Shown here: positions 41,074 through 50,761 of the stretch, piece after piece
Numbering within the stretch: the first letter of the stretch is position 1
Layout of the letters: each line of letters starts with the position of its first letter
Origin: Zasmidium citrigriseum
Lineage: Eukaryota > Ascomycota > Dothideomycetes > Mycosphaerellales > Mycosphaerellaceae
Direction of reading: 5' to 3'
Assembly (NCBI GenBank): GCA_002786025.1
Contig: NHNW01000079.1
Coordinates: forward strand, 62,001 to 126,000
Length of the DNA: 64,000 nt
Program-made: the position numbers and the translations under genes
Notes under the pieces: model-generated
Told to the model about the DNA's origin: nothing
Database searches by the model: none
Seen by the model: only the letters and a program-made list of their open reading frames with translations

Positions 41074-42924
41074 ATGAACGGCAAGAGACCCCACGATGGC
41101 TCGGAGGATCCGGCGGAGGCGGAGAGAAAGAGGCAGGCCACGCTGCAGCGCCTGGAAGAGATGAAGGCCAAGCTCGCTGCCAAAAAGCCCACCAACGGAG
41201 CGACGACGACACCGGCTGCACCACCACCGCAAGCACCTATCCCCGCGCAGATACCGCCAGTGCAAGCAGCTGTGACTCCTACGAATGGCGCAGATGTTGA
41301 GGATCCGGTGGAGAGGAGGAAGGTAGAGGCGGCGAGGAAGATTGCAGAGATGAAGGCCAAGATGGCTGCGAAGAAGGCAGGTGCTACTCCTACAAACGGA
41401 GCTGCGGCACCACCGCCCCCTCCGCCGAGCGAACCGTCATGGAGAGAAGAGGCGAGAGCGAGAGCTGCTGAGATGGCTCGGAAGAAGGACACGCCAGCTG
41501 CTCCGACTCCTCCACAGCGAACAGAGACCCGTGGTCCGAGAGGAGGCTTGGGCCTTGGACTGCATCCTCTGCTCATGGGAGATACTGGAGGCGATGCTAG
41601 CAGAGGACAACAAGGTCCGCCGTTCAGTACCACTCGAGGCAACCAGCAGCAGCAGAAGCAGCCTGAGGCGCCAAAGAGGAATCCGTACTTGTCCGTTGAT
41701 GAGGACCCTCGAGATGAATCGCAAGAGTTGGGTTTCGCGCCGACCGCTCGTAGGCCTGTGGAGCGAAAGAGCAAGCAACTGGTCTTCAGTGCAAAGGGCA
41801 AGTACATGGCACAGGCGAATGCTTTGCGGAACCAGGCCAAGTTGGAGGAGATGAAGCGTCGCATTGCTGCAGAGAATCGGAAGACGGAGATTGAGGAGGC
41901 ACCGGACAAGGCGTTCTTGGTTCCAGAGCCACCCAACGTGGAGTGGTGGGACGAAGGATTACTTCCAGAAGGACAAGACACCTACGAGGACTGGGAGAAG
42001 CCCGGTCGCAATAGGATCGAGACCGAGGATACCATTGTCACCATTCTCATTCAGCGCCCCGTACTTCTGGCAGCACCTCAAGATCGATTTCAGCCCGGAC
42101 CAAAGCCTCTCATGCTTACGACGAAGGAACAGAAGAAGTTGCGCAGACAGCGTCGCATGGCTGATATGAAGGAAGAGCAAGCCAAGATTCGCCTGGGCCT
42201 TGTAGAGCCACCTCCGCCAAAGGTCAAGAAGTCCAACATGATGCGTGTGCTGGGCGAGCAAGCTGTCAAGGATCCAACAGCTGTTGAAGCGCGTGTCAAC
42301 CGCGAGATCGCTCAGCGTCAGCACGACCATGAGCAGGCCAATGCGGATCGTCAGCTCACCAAAGAAGAGCGCGAGGAGAAGTTGAAGCGGCAGCAGGCAG
42401 GAGACGAGGCGAAGGGTGTCAAGGTGGCGGTCTTCCGCGTGGACGATCTCAGCTGCGGCAAACACAGATACCAAGTCGACATCAACGCCAAGAATGATGC
42501 TCTCACTGGCATTGTCGTTCTGAACCCTGGCATGAACCTTATCGTCGTCGAAGGTGGAGCGCACAGTATCAAGCACTTCAAGAAGCTTATGCTAAACCGA
42601 ATCAAATGGACCGAAAACGTAGCACCGGTTGGCGACAACAACCCCACGACTTTCACCGGCACCACCGACGGCTCGAATGCCAACGTCTCGACTGGCGCGA
42701 GAGGTCAGGGCAGCAAAGCGGCGGAGTGGTGCCAGCCCTTCGACAACGACGGGAACTTGAAAGATCTGAGCGAGAACCGCTGCGTGTTGGTCTGGGAGGG
42801 AGATGAGACGGCGCGGCACTTCAAGCGGTGGGGAAGTAGGGCGTGTGAGACGGATGGTGAAGCCAAGGACGTTTTGAGCAAGACCAAGATGGAGAACATG
42901 TGGACTTTGGCGAGGAGCAAGTAG
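41074..42924 (+). CDS. PRP3: U4/U6 small nuclear ribonucleoprotein PRP3
   Basis: Intronless, 616 residues. The N-terminal third is charged and low in complexity, with two related AEMKAKMAAKKAG-like helices. The PRP3 domain follows (NPYLSVDEDPRDESQELGF, PNVEWWDEGLLPEG, RPVLLAAPQDRFQPGPKPL, LTTKEQKKLRRQRR), with the Lys/Arg-rich segment that contacts U4/U6 RNA. The C-terminal ferredoxin-like domain (DUF1115) is seen in ALTGIVVLNPGMNLIVVEGG, FKKLMLNRIKW and CVLVWEGDETARHFKRW. It is part of the U4/U6.U5 tri-snRNP in pre-mRNA splicing. Divergent from RPA190. Confidence 0.95.
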   Translation: MNGKRPHDGSEDPAEAERKRQATLQRLEEMKAKLAAKKPTNGATTTPAAPPPQAPIPAQIPPVQAAVTPTNGADVEDPVERRKVEAARKIAEMKAKMAAKKAGATPTNGAAAPPPPPPSEPSWREEARARAAEMARKKDTPAAPTPPQRTETRGPRGGLGLGLHPLLMGDTGGDASRGQQGPPFSTTRGNQQQQKQPEAPKRNPYLSVDEDPRDESQELGFAPTARRPVERKSKQLVFSAKGKYMAQANALRNQAKLEEMKRRIAAENRKTEIEEAPDKAFLVPEPPNVEWWDEGLLPEGQDTYEDWEKPGRNRIETEDTIVTILIQRPVLLAAPQDRFQPGPKPLMLTTKEQKKLRRQRRMADMKEEQAKIRLGLVEPPPPKVKKSNMMRVLGEQAVKDPTAVEARVNREIAQRQHDHEQANADRQLTKEEREEKLKRQQAGDEAKGVKVAVFRVDDLSCGKHRYQVDINAKNDALTGIVVLNPGMNLIVVEGGAHSIKHFKKLMLNRIKWTENVAPVGDNNPTTFTGTTDGSNANVSTGARGQGSKAAEWCQPFDNDGNLKDLSENRCVLVWEGDETARHFKRWGSRACETDGEAKDVLSKTKMENMWTLARSK

Positions 42925-43439
42925 GATGTGCTTCGTCACCACACGGTCATCTTAATACGACTGGGAAGTCGGTCATCTCGACTGAGTATGTCCTCCCGAG
43001 CTCCACTGCCATGTGAATGGGCTTCCCGCCTTGTTAATACTATAAGCACGTAGCCTCCGCAGCCTCTGCAGAAGACTCTGGCGTATCGCCAAGCTCTCTG
43101 CGTGTCTATCCTCCCTATTTCGAATGATAGCTCGTGTTACTCTCACCAAGATCAACTAAGACCTCACCACACCACACGGGACACTCCTTTTCGGTGACAT
43201 GGCCCAACGAACCCCAAAGACGCTTGTTCTCGACAGACTCCTCTCCCTACCTTCATCTTCTACCTGATTAGATCTATCGCCATGAATCGAAGATCCACGA
43301 CAAAGAAGACCGAAGGCTCTCAGAGAAGTCATTGTTTCGCAGCAAACTGCACTCTGATATAAGTATAAGAAAGACGATGGGTGACTTCTAGCTTGCCCAT
43401 CTACTACTGACGTTCCTTGAAAGAGATTACTAAAGAACA
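42925..43439. other. intergenic, nothing recognised
   Basis: About 515 bp between PRP3 and the first member of the F-box-like paralogue family. Confidence 0.4.
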
Positions 43440-44480
43440 ATGTCGCTTTCAACACCATCAATCACCTCCGAGAGCGCCCAAACATCCGATGAGCCGGACT
43501 ACAGCGGTCTTGCCCAATTGTTTGATCAAGTTCTACAGGCACCTCCACACGACCCCCTCCAACCAGGCCAATGCCATTTCCTCAACAGCATGCCCCCTGA
43601 GCTCCGCATCAAGGTCTACGAAGAGCTGCTCGTTGTCGACGCCTCACAGTTCGACATAAGTCTTAACCCACAGATTTTGAGGACCTGTCGTCTCGTTTAC
43701 CGCGAGACCGAGCCGATTCTAAGGCAAACAGTGGCATCGACCTTCCTCTCCCGCATCAGATTATCCTCTGATGCAGAACCGACTGCAAGAAACGAGCTGG
43801 GCGCTTTGCTTCCCATCCCTCGAGCAGATCACATAGATCACGAAGTCCGCCTCTTTCTACAGCAGCCCTCCCTAGCAGCCTTTAGCCAAGCGCTCATCGA
43901 CATCACAATCTTCCACAACAACCCTGAAGGCAAGCTTACCCGCATCTCGAAACAAAATCTCCTCAAAGCCCGCTATCGACTCTACCAGCTCGTCACACAG
44001 ATCCTCAACGCCCCTGGCATCGCGATCGTGCACATCAAGATCCGCCTGGAGCACCAAGACTGGGGCGACGTGGACAAATACCGCCTGGAGAGCTGGGAAT
44101 CCGGCGTTCTTGAAACCCTCGCCCTCCCGATCCGCCAACTCCACCACGACCAGTCCATGAACATTACAATCTCCTGCCCGTCCACCGACGTCGAATTCAC
44201 CGACCCAGTCCTGAAAAACCACTACTCTCAAACCTTCCACAACAAACCCGCGTTGTGGAAATGGCTGCAGGTCAACCGCGTCGTCGAAGAGCTCACATAC
44301 CTCCTCCAACGTGCCGGGACGGCCCAGGGAACGGGCCTGCAGTTGCTGCTGACGTCTTTGGTGGGCAGGCCTTCGTTTCCGGCGGGGTTTGTTGGGGAGG
44401 CTGGGACAGGGAGGAGAGGGATTTTGTGGTGGCAGAGTTGGAGTTGTTTGAGAGGGCGGAAGATGCGGAGAGGACGCTGA
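43440..44480 (+). CDS. F-box-like orphan family member 1, C terminus frameshifted
   Basis: 346 residues as read. It opens with a low-complexity leader, then GQCHFLNSMPPELRIKVYEE and NPQILRTCRLVYRETEPIL, an F-box-like helical start shared with the genes at 45379-46263 and 50762-51937. Further shared blocks are the LLKARYRLYQLVTQIL, LPIRQLHH and WKWLQV regions. After PAGF (about 44385) the frame gives a basic tail ending at 44480, but in the neighbouring frame DREERDFVVAELELFERAED runs on to 44590 and aligns with the C terminus of member 3. A one- or two-base indel near 44385-44405 therefore replaced the last roughly 60 residues. Function unknown; substrate-recognition F-box proteins are the nearest analogy. 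Confidence 0.7.
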   Translation: MSLSTPSITSESAQTSDEPDYSGLAQLFDQVLQAPPHDPLQPGQCHFLNSMPPELRIKVYEELLVVDASQFDISLNPQILRTCRLVYRETEPILRQTVASTFLSRIRLSSDAEPTARNELGALLPIPRADHIDHEVRLFLQQPSLAAFSQALIDITIFHNNPEGKLTRISKQNLLKARYRLYQLVTQILNAPGIAIVHIKIRLEHQDWGDVDKYRLESWESGVLETLALPIRQLHHDQSMNITISCPSTDVEFTDPVLKNHYSQTFHNKPALWKWLQVNRVVEELTYLLQRAGTAQGTGLQLLLTSLVGRPSFPAGFVGEAGTGRRGILWWQSWSCLRGRKMRRGR

Positions 44481-44590
44481 GAAGTGGGATTTGGGGGATG
44501 AGGAGGTTGCAGGCTGAGGTTTTTGTGGCAGCGCGTGCGCAGGCGGCGGCGATGGCGGCAAGTACTGCTATGGCGTCTGATTCTGGGTGA
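44481..44590 (+). pseudogene. out-of-frame original C terminus of F-box-like member 1
   Basis: The frame ending at 44590 (ERTLRSGIWGMRRLQAEVF) corresponds to the last part of member 3 (EGRLTSGEWAARRQRAEAYL), showing that this DNA once encoded the C terminus of the gene at 43440. Confidence 0.6.
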
Positions 44591-45378
44591 TTGGCTGCCT
44601 GGAGTGGACTACGTTTTCTTGGGGCGGGATCAGGCGTTTGTCCATGGAAGGAAGGTGTGCTACGGTTCCGTGTCAATAGAAATGAGGTGTTCCATAGTGT
44701 TTAGAAGTTACCTTAATGCGTTCAGTCCGTATGAATGATCAGCCGGATTCAGGCAAGCACAATCCCCTACCAGTCAAAGTGCCACGAAGATATATTTGAA
44801 TGAGAACGAGACTCCAAAGCAAGAGTTGATGCCGGTGCCTTGAAGCTGCTGAGATCGATGAAAAGAATGCAAGGAAAGCGTTATGCACGTAGTGACAGTC
44901 GATTCATTCTCTCGACTACTGCCAGTGGCCACTTGACCCTTGCGTTGGAAGTGCCTGCGAGATTTCACCTGTTAGTACCCCGGGCAGCGGTCACTGCTAT
45001 TCACCAAGTGATGTTGCTCATTGCAGCGACTTTGGCACATCAGGGACTGAATATCCGGAGCCATGCCGCCGCAAGAAGTGTCCGCTCTTTCCATACGCCA
45101 TCTCTTAGCTGCCTCAGCGCAGCGTTACTTCTCGCACGGTATTTCCCTGTTTGGGTCTTCCCGTGCCCTTGGACCGTCGAAGATGTGGCCTCCCCGTCGA
45201 ATGGCTCAAGAGTGTCCGTTGCATTCAATGAAGTTGGGTCCCGCGGCATCAATCAATGAGCCTGAGCGTCCTCCTCAGCTGCCTCCAGCCGCTGCAATGC
45301 CTTCAACCTCAGCACACCCCATTGGCCGCCTCGCAACGTAGCCAAAGCATTGACAGCTTTACCATGCCAGTCCTGTTC
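44591..45378. other. intergenic, nothing recognised
   Basis: About 790 bp between two convergent members of the F-box-like family. Short ORFs on both strands, none with a domain. Confidence 0.4.
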
Positions 45379-46263
45379 CTACCATCGGTAAGCCTCAAGC
45401 TGTCTTGGATGTCCGAGATGAAATGAGCTCATGCCCGCCGGAAGGAATACGCCTCCGCAGAACGTCTTGAATGCATACCGCAGGCCGCTGTTGGGCATGC
45501 CGGCAGCCTCGAGCAGTCCAGCCAGATCTTTCGCCTCTCGCTCAGCACGCACCAATTCGGCAAGGGCGGTGGTAGCAAGAGTGGTGCCGGTGTAGCTGTT
45601 CACAAACGGCTTGCTCATTTCCTGCGACACTTGCTGCGAGTCTTGGCCGGAAAAGGTAATAGACACAGTTCTGGCCAGTTGACGGATAGGGTCCAAAATG
45701 TGGCCCAGACGGGTTTCCAACCAATTGGATCCGTCAGGGGCGCAATCTCCGCGAAGTCTCAAGCGCACGTGGCGAATGGCTGGTGAGTCTTGGAGCTGGG
45801 AGACAAGAAGATAAAGTTGGAATCGCATGTGCTCGTGGACATGCAGTGCTCTGATCCGATCGACATCCAGCTCGACCACTGCATGCCATATATGAGGTGA
45901 CAATGGCTGAAACATGGCAACCTCTCTGCTCATGGTCTGTACCTGACGTATAGCCTGTGGTGGCGAAAGGCCGTGGCGAACGATCGCCTCTCCCTCCGCA
46001 CTCGAACTCAGTCTCGCAAGCATCGTCGTCTTCAAATTCTTGACGCTCAAGATGTCTTGAGCCTCCTTGTTGATGAAGCTGCAGGTCGCCAGAATCTGCG
46101 GGTGCACCTCTTTGTCTGGGTTTTCTTCGTCATACAGAAGCAACTCCTCGTAGACCATCAATCTCAATTCTGGTAAGAATGTGTCCAGGAAGTGGCACTT
46201 GTCGTCGCTCTCTTGGAAGTTGAACTGAGCCATGCTAGGTGTTGTCTCGCTCGGATTGCTCAT
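45379..46263 (-). CDS. F-box-like orphan family member 2
   Basis: Intronless, 294 residues. Shares with the other two members the start DKCHFLDTFLPELRLMVYEE, then HPQILATCSFINKEAQDIL, a central MRFQLYLLVSQLQDSPAIRHV block and ILDPIRQLAR. It is the most diverged of the three and ends soon after FCGGVFLPAGM, lacking the C-terminal helical region of member 3. Function unknown. Inverted relative to members 1 and 3. Confidence 0.75.
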   Translation of the reverse strand: MSNPSETTPSMAQFNFQESDDKCHFLDTFLPELRLMVYEELLLYDEENPDKEVHPQILATCSFINKEAQDILSVKNLKTTMLARLSSSAEGEAIVRHGLSPPQAIRQVQTMSREVAMFQPLSPHIWHAVVELDVDRIRALHVHEHMRFQLYLLVSQLQDSPAIRHVRLRLRGDCAPDGSNWLETRLGHILDPIRQLARTVSITFSGQDSQQVSQEMSKPFVNSYTGTTLATTALAELVRAEREAKDLAGLLEAAGMPNSGLRYAFKTFCGGVFLPAGMSSFHLGHPRQLEAYRW

Positions 46264-46772
46264 CGCGATGGTGGATCAGCAGCGGAACGCAGTCAATCTG
46301 GTAATTGTGGTTGAAGAGGAGGTTGGTCTGCGGTATGAAAGTCGTTCGCTGTGGATCGTGCAGCTTGGAGATAGCCGACGGTCGCGGGTGAGGTGACGCC
46401 GTCGTAGTATTTGCCGGCGGATGCGGCGGTCACAGAGAATGGCAGGTTCGCCTTGCCATCCAAGATGCAAAGGCGGAGGTTCGCGAGTCGCTGCTATCTT
46501 GCTGATCGCCGCAACAGTCCCCCCGGCGAAGTCGAGTCGCTGATGGTGCTGTTGTCAAGAGCAGTATAGAGGTCGTGGAAGTAAAGCTTCGCGCCAAAAA
46601 AGCTTGGACCCTGAACCCGCCGTTTGCCGCTTCCATGTGAAAGCCAGGCCGTTCCTTCACTCTTGACGCGTGCACATCCAGATCTCAAAAGAGGAAGGCG
46701 CGGCAATGCTCGCTGGAGTATTCCGCGGACTCATGCATCGGCGCATATTCAATGGCTCTTCATTCGAGTCGA
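46264..46772. other. intergenic, nothing recognised
   Basis: About 510 bp upstream of F-box-like member 2 and downstream of the PPR gene. Confidence 0.4.
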
Positions 46773-49283
46773 TCACGGCGTCACAGTCCGATCAATCCTA
46801 AAGCTCCTCATCCCATTCTCCTCCTCGTCCACACCAATCCTCTCCAGCTCTTCCCAAATCTGCGGATATTTCTCTTTACACCACTCCTCCACATCAGCTT
46901 GCGGAGCTTGTCCAGAGCAGCCAGCAAACAGACTGCCAATAAGGAAAGTATCGACCTCGAGCTCGCCCCTCGACTCAGCCTCCTCCAGCGCCGTGATGGC
47001 CTTCTCTGTGTTGCCATTTCCAGCCAATGCAGCAATGTACGATGCCCACAGAGCCTGATCGAGGTCAATGTTCATGCTTCGTAGTTTGGCCCAGATCTTC
47101 TCTGCTCTGAGGTCGCCGAAGGGAGACTTCTCGCAAGCTCGCAGGGCGATGTGGATGCTGTTGTACGTCGGTCCTTCTTTGCTCGCTACAATGTCATCCC
47201 AGAAGGTCAGTGCTCGACGTGGATTGCCGCATGCGCTGTAGCCGATCATCAAAGCGTTCAGGAGGTAGGTGTTGGTGTCGATGTTGTAGTCGAGCTTGAG
47301 CTGATTGTGGATGACTTCCAGGGTGTCCAAGTCTCTCAACTTCGCCGCACCAAGGAAAGCTGCAACGTATGTGTCGATCGTTGGAATGGTATCCTCTCTA
47401 TAGTGCGAGCGCATGGTATTGAAGATATTGACAGACACATCCGGCCGCTCTCGTCTGAAGAACACGAGCATGATTTGTGTTCGCTCGTCCCGCTGCATTT
47501 CGTCGAAAGTTTCAACGAGCACGTTATATGCATCCCACACACGCGAGAGGGGTGTTTCTGGGTCAAGGCAGTAGGCCACCAGATCTCGTCGAATGGTGTC
47601 CCTCTCTGCAGTGGAGTAATGGTACGCATGCGTGTTCATGAGATCGGTCACATCGTGGATCTCGTCGCGGTTCAGATGTAGGAGAGCTAGAGCTGATGCG
47701 GTCGCAGGCTCAAATCGGGCTTTTCGATCAGAAAGGTCGGCAGCAACATTCATGATCGTGTCGAAATCGTGACGCTTGCTGTGACAGAGCGCCACAATCA
47801 GCTCATTGACAACGGCGACATCTCCGTTCGAGGACAGGTCCATGGATTGCAAGTTCTTGTATGCAACAAGTGCGCCGTCAATGTCGGATATTTTCAGTCG
47901 ATATTTCATCTGCAGGACGTAGGTGTTGGCATTTGGATGGATGTCACGGGCCTTGCCAATTGCGATGAAACGCTCAGCGAGGTAGGGATCGTTCTTGGAG
48001 GTGGCAGTTTCCACAAGCGCATTGATTGTCGCTATGTCCGGCCTGAGCTGGGGCCCGCTCTTGTTGGCCGACTCCATGACATTGAACATGCGGTCTATCT
48101 CGTCTGCGCCCTTGCCGGTGCCGGCGGCCCAGACAAAGATTGCGTCCCACATCTCTTTGGATGGTTTCGTAGCCAGACATTGTCGCACCACATCGTGTCC
48201 GAGTTCCAGCTGACGATGGTCCAAACACCACTGCAGAACTTTCTTCGTGAAATCAGCGTGGAATTTGGGCTTGTGCTTGCGATCTGCGTTAGAGGCGTCT
48301 GATCCGAGTTCTGAGTACCAGGCCTTGATCGGTTCGGCTTGGTCTCTACGCAGATAAAATTTCAGCATATGCGTGGCCAACCGTTTCCTCTCAACGCCAC
48401 GCGCGAGCGCGGTGTCCAGCACGTCCAAGAGCTCGGTCTCGTTGTCTAATCGGGAGTAGCCACGGACCACACTTAGCCAGTGCGCCTGGTATTGTGGTAA
48501 TGAAGGCATCGGATCAGGGCCATCATCCCTAGAGGCACTGTTGCCGTCCGCGGTGTCAAGCTCCGGGTCTTCCGTTTCGTCCATCAAGCTCGAGGGTGTA
48601 TCTCGCTGCGCCTCCATCTGCAAAAGGAACTTTCGAGCCTCATCGGCCTTCCCGCTGAGCGCCAGCATGTGAAGGTATGCTAGTGCCGCACCGCGGCGTG
48701 CCACATGGTTTGGAGCAGACTCTTCAACGAACTTCGCAAGGGCAACGTGGCTGGTGGTTGCCGAAGTAGAGCGGTAGAGAAGCGTGGTCGCATTCTGGAG
48801 AGACTTTCCACTCAGAAGTTTCTTGAAAGACGTCTCTGCCAGAGGCCGCCCCGCTTCATCGTGCTCCAAGCAGTATCGTAGGCATGGTAAGAGCAGTTCG
48901 GCTTGGGTATCTTCGAGTTGCGAATCGTTGTGACGCATGTGCAAGAGAAACTGACGAATGGCATCTGCAACCTCATTCGGTGGCGGTAGCCTTGCCCGCA
49001 TATTCTTCATCTTGACATACTCCATCATCTTCTCCACTCCTGGCGCCATGTCCGCATCTTTACTGTCTCTCTTCGATCCACCACCAAACATGCTCAAGTT
49101 GAAGAACGTCCTTTGCTGCTGCGAGGACAAAGCCACCCTCCCATTTCGAGCTCCCGCTCTCTTCGATGACTCGTAAAGCTGGCGTATCGATCCATAGTGT
49201 CGCCGTCGAAGGCATCCTCGATGGACAATGGGCTCGTTGGCGAGGATGCTCCTGAAGACGCGGCGAGTGAGGTGGGAGGCCAT
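46773..49283 (-). CDS. mitochondrial pentatricopeptide repeat (PPR) protein
   Basis: Intronless, 836 residues from the ATG at 49283 (the frame extends 16 codons to a GTG). The start MASHLTRRVFRSILANEP is a basic, amphipathic mitochondrial presequence. Most of the protein is helical with PPR-like units, for example RPDIATINALVETATSKNDP, HPNANTYVLQMKYRLKISDI, TIDTYVAAFLGAAKLRDLD and NTYLLNALMIGYSACGNPRR. Fungal proteins of this type act on mitochondrial RNAs (stability, translation) or in respiratory complex biogenesis; the target cannot be told. It is divergent from the mitoribosomal bS18m gene, with 233 bp between starts. Confidence 0.87.
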   Translation of the reverse strand: MASHLTRRVFRSILANEPIVHRGCLRRRHYGSIRQLYESSKRAGARNGRVALSSQQQRTFFNLSMFGGGSKRDSKDADMAPGVEKMMEYVKMKNMRARLPPPNEVADAIRQFLLHMRHNDSQLEDTQAELLLPCLRYCLEHDEAGRPLAETSFKKLLSGKSLQNATTLLYRSTSATTSHVALAKFVEESAPNHVARRGAALAYLHMLALSGKADEARKFLLQMEAQRDTPSSLMDETEDPELDTADGNSASRDDGPDPMPSLPQYQAHWLSVVRGYSRLDNETELLDVLDTALARGVERKRLATHMLKFYLRRDQAEPIKAWYSELGSDASNADRKHKPKFHADFTKKVLQWCLDHRQLELGHDVVRQCLATKPSKEMWDAIFVWAAGTGKGADEIDRMFNVMESANKSGPQLRPDIATINALVETATSKNDPYLAERFIAIGKARDIHPNANTYVLQMKYRLKISDIDGALVAYKNLQSMDLSSNGDVAVVNELIVALCHSKRHDFDTIMNVAADLSDRKARFEPATASALALLHLNRDEIHDVTDLMNTHAYHYSTAERDTIRRDLVAYCLDPETPLSRVWDAYNVLVETFDEMQRDERTQIMLVFFRRERPDVSVNIFNTMRSHYREDTIPTIDTYVAAFLGAAKLRDLDTLEVIHNQLKLDYNIDTNTYLLNALMIGYSACGNPRRALTFWDDIVASKEGPTYNSIHIALRACEKSPFGDLRAEKIWAKLRSMNIDLDQALWASYIAALAGNGNTEKAITALEEAESRGELEVDTFLIGSLFAGCSGQAPQADVEEWCKEKYPQIWEELERIGVDEEENGMRSFRIDRTVTP

Positions 49284-49516
49284 TGTGGTCGTGAGATTCG
49301 TATCAATCCATTGGGCTGGTCCAGTATTCACAATCTGTCCATCAATTGAGGCTGGATTTGATTAGTATGTGCAAGTAATGGGCAGCATGGAGAGCTGGGC
49401 GAGTGATGAGGTCGTCGACGTCTTGGCACCTCCGAGCCAACTCCGCAACTCCATCCTCGCGTGCCGTCTCCTGCAATGCGACTTCACCTCCCATCAACAC
49501 CACCACATCCACCAAA
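49284..49516. promoter_or_regulatory. bidirectional promoter of two mitochondrial-protein genes
   Basis: 233 bp between the ATGs of the PPR protein and bS18m. No specific motif identified. Confidence 0.5.
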
Positions 49517-50256
49517 ATGTCGCTGGAAACCGCCTTCAAACGCCTGTCAATACGGCAATCGTCTATCTGCCATCAATGCCGACGACCGTTCGCATCTTCC
49601 GCCCAACGGCACCAACCACCACCACAGCAGTCCGCGACCAGTTCCTTAGTTGGTACGCCAGATCCCATCTCTTCAAGCATTTTGCATACTGATACACCGG
49701 ACCAGATATGATTCAATCGCCTCGCGGCCAAACAACTGCCACTTCCCCCTCCCGACAACAACCACCTTCCTCTTCCAGCAACAACAACTTCCAAATGATG
49801 CTCGACACCGTCCAAACAGCAACAAAACAATCCAGAACCGAGCAAAACCGCACCGCCCTCGCCGAGCTCCGCCGCGGCTACACCCGCAAAGAGCTCGAAG
49901 GCCAAGTAACTCGCCGCTACAAAGTCGGCGACGTCTACGCGCCCCACGACCTCTCCGGCGCCGAAGCCGCGAAATGGAAGAAGCAGTCCAAAAAGCCGCG
50001 CCCGCGTTTCGATGTGCTGGATCAGCTGGGCATTGATCCGAGGAAGCATTATACGAATTTCAGCATGATGGGGGAGTATATGACGGAGTTGGGCAAGATT
50101 AAGAGTGGGAAGGATACGGGACTTAGGCCGGTGAATCAGAGGCGGATGGCGAAGGCGATTCGACGGGCGGTGGGGGTGGGGTTGTTGATGCCGGGGACGC
50201 ATAAGCATCCGGAGTTGCTGAAGTTGGATCGGGAGATGGCGAGCAGCCAGCGGTGA
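49517..50256 (+). CDS. RSM18: mitochondrial small ribosomal subunit protein bS18m
   Basis: Exon 1 49517-49652 and exon 2 49706-50256 join in phase (SSLV to DMIQSPRG) across a 53-nt GTACGC..CCAG intron with a CTGATAC branch, giving 228 residues. The N terminus (MSLETAFKRLSIRQSS) is a likely mitochondrial presequence and contains a CHQC pair. The C-terminal half (DQLGIDPRKHYTNFSMMGEY, KSGKDTGLRPVNQRRMAKAI, GVGLLMPGTHKHPEL) matches the S18 fold as found in fungal Rsm18. It is a component of the mitoribosome small subunit. Confidence 0.88.
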
Positions 50257-50761
50257 TGGAAGAGAGAAGAGAACTTTTTCTCTGTCGAGAAGAGATTGAA
50301 ATACCCACGTCGGCCAAAACGCCTCCGCATGATTCCTTGAGTCCTTCCGTCTCCTAGCCGTGACATTCAGAGCTTCCAGTTCCCTCATGCAGAGGTCTTG
50401 ACTGCTTCTAGGCAACTACGTTCAGTCGCTGCTGTTCGATTCGTTTTGCCATCTGGTATTCAAGCTTGCAGAAATGTTCGTTTTCGGCATCCATCGCGGC
50501 CGAGCAAACAGCCCGCATCTCCCCTGCCACAATTCGAGAAACCACTAACACTGACGCAGTGAATCGTACACTGCTCCATCTCAGCGCCCTACATCAGGAG
50601 GTCCTGTTCGAAGTGTCGAGCCGCATCTATCCGTATCTTTACAACAATGGCTCGTGCACCTTAATTTGCAGGCGAGCAAACAACCGCAACACATAAAGGT
50701 ACCTTGGAATGCCGTCTGAGATGGAACTTCCCAACGAAGGTTGTTCCAGGACTCTATCAGC
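50257..50761. other. intergenic, nothing recognised
   Basis: About 505 bp between bS18m and F-box-like member 3. Confidence 0.4.

Noticed and set aside
41019..41981. Minus-strand ORF of 320 residues
   Set aside because: Antisense of the low-complexity N-terminal part of PRP3.
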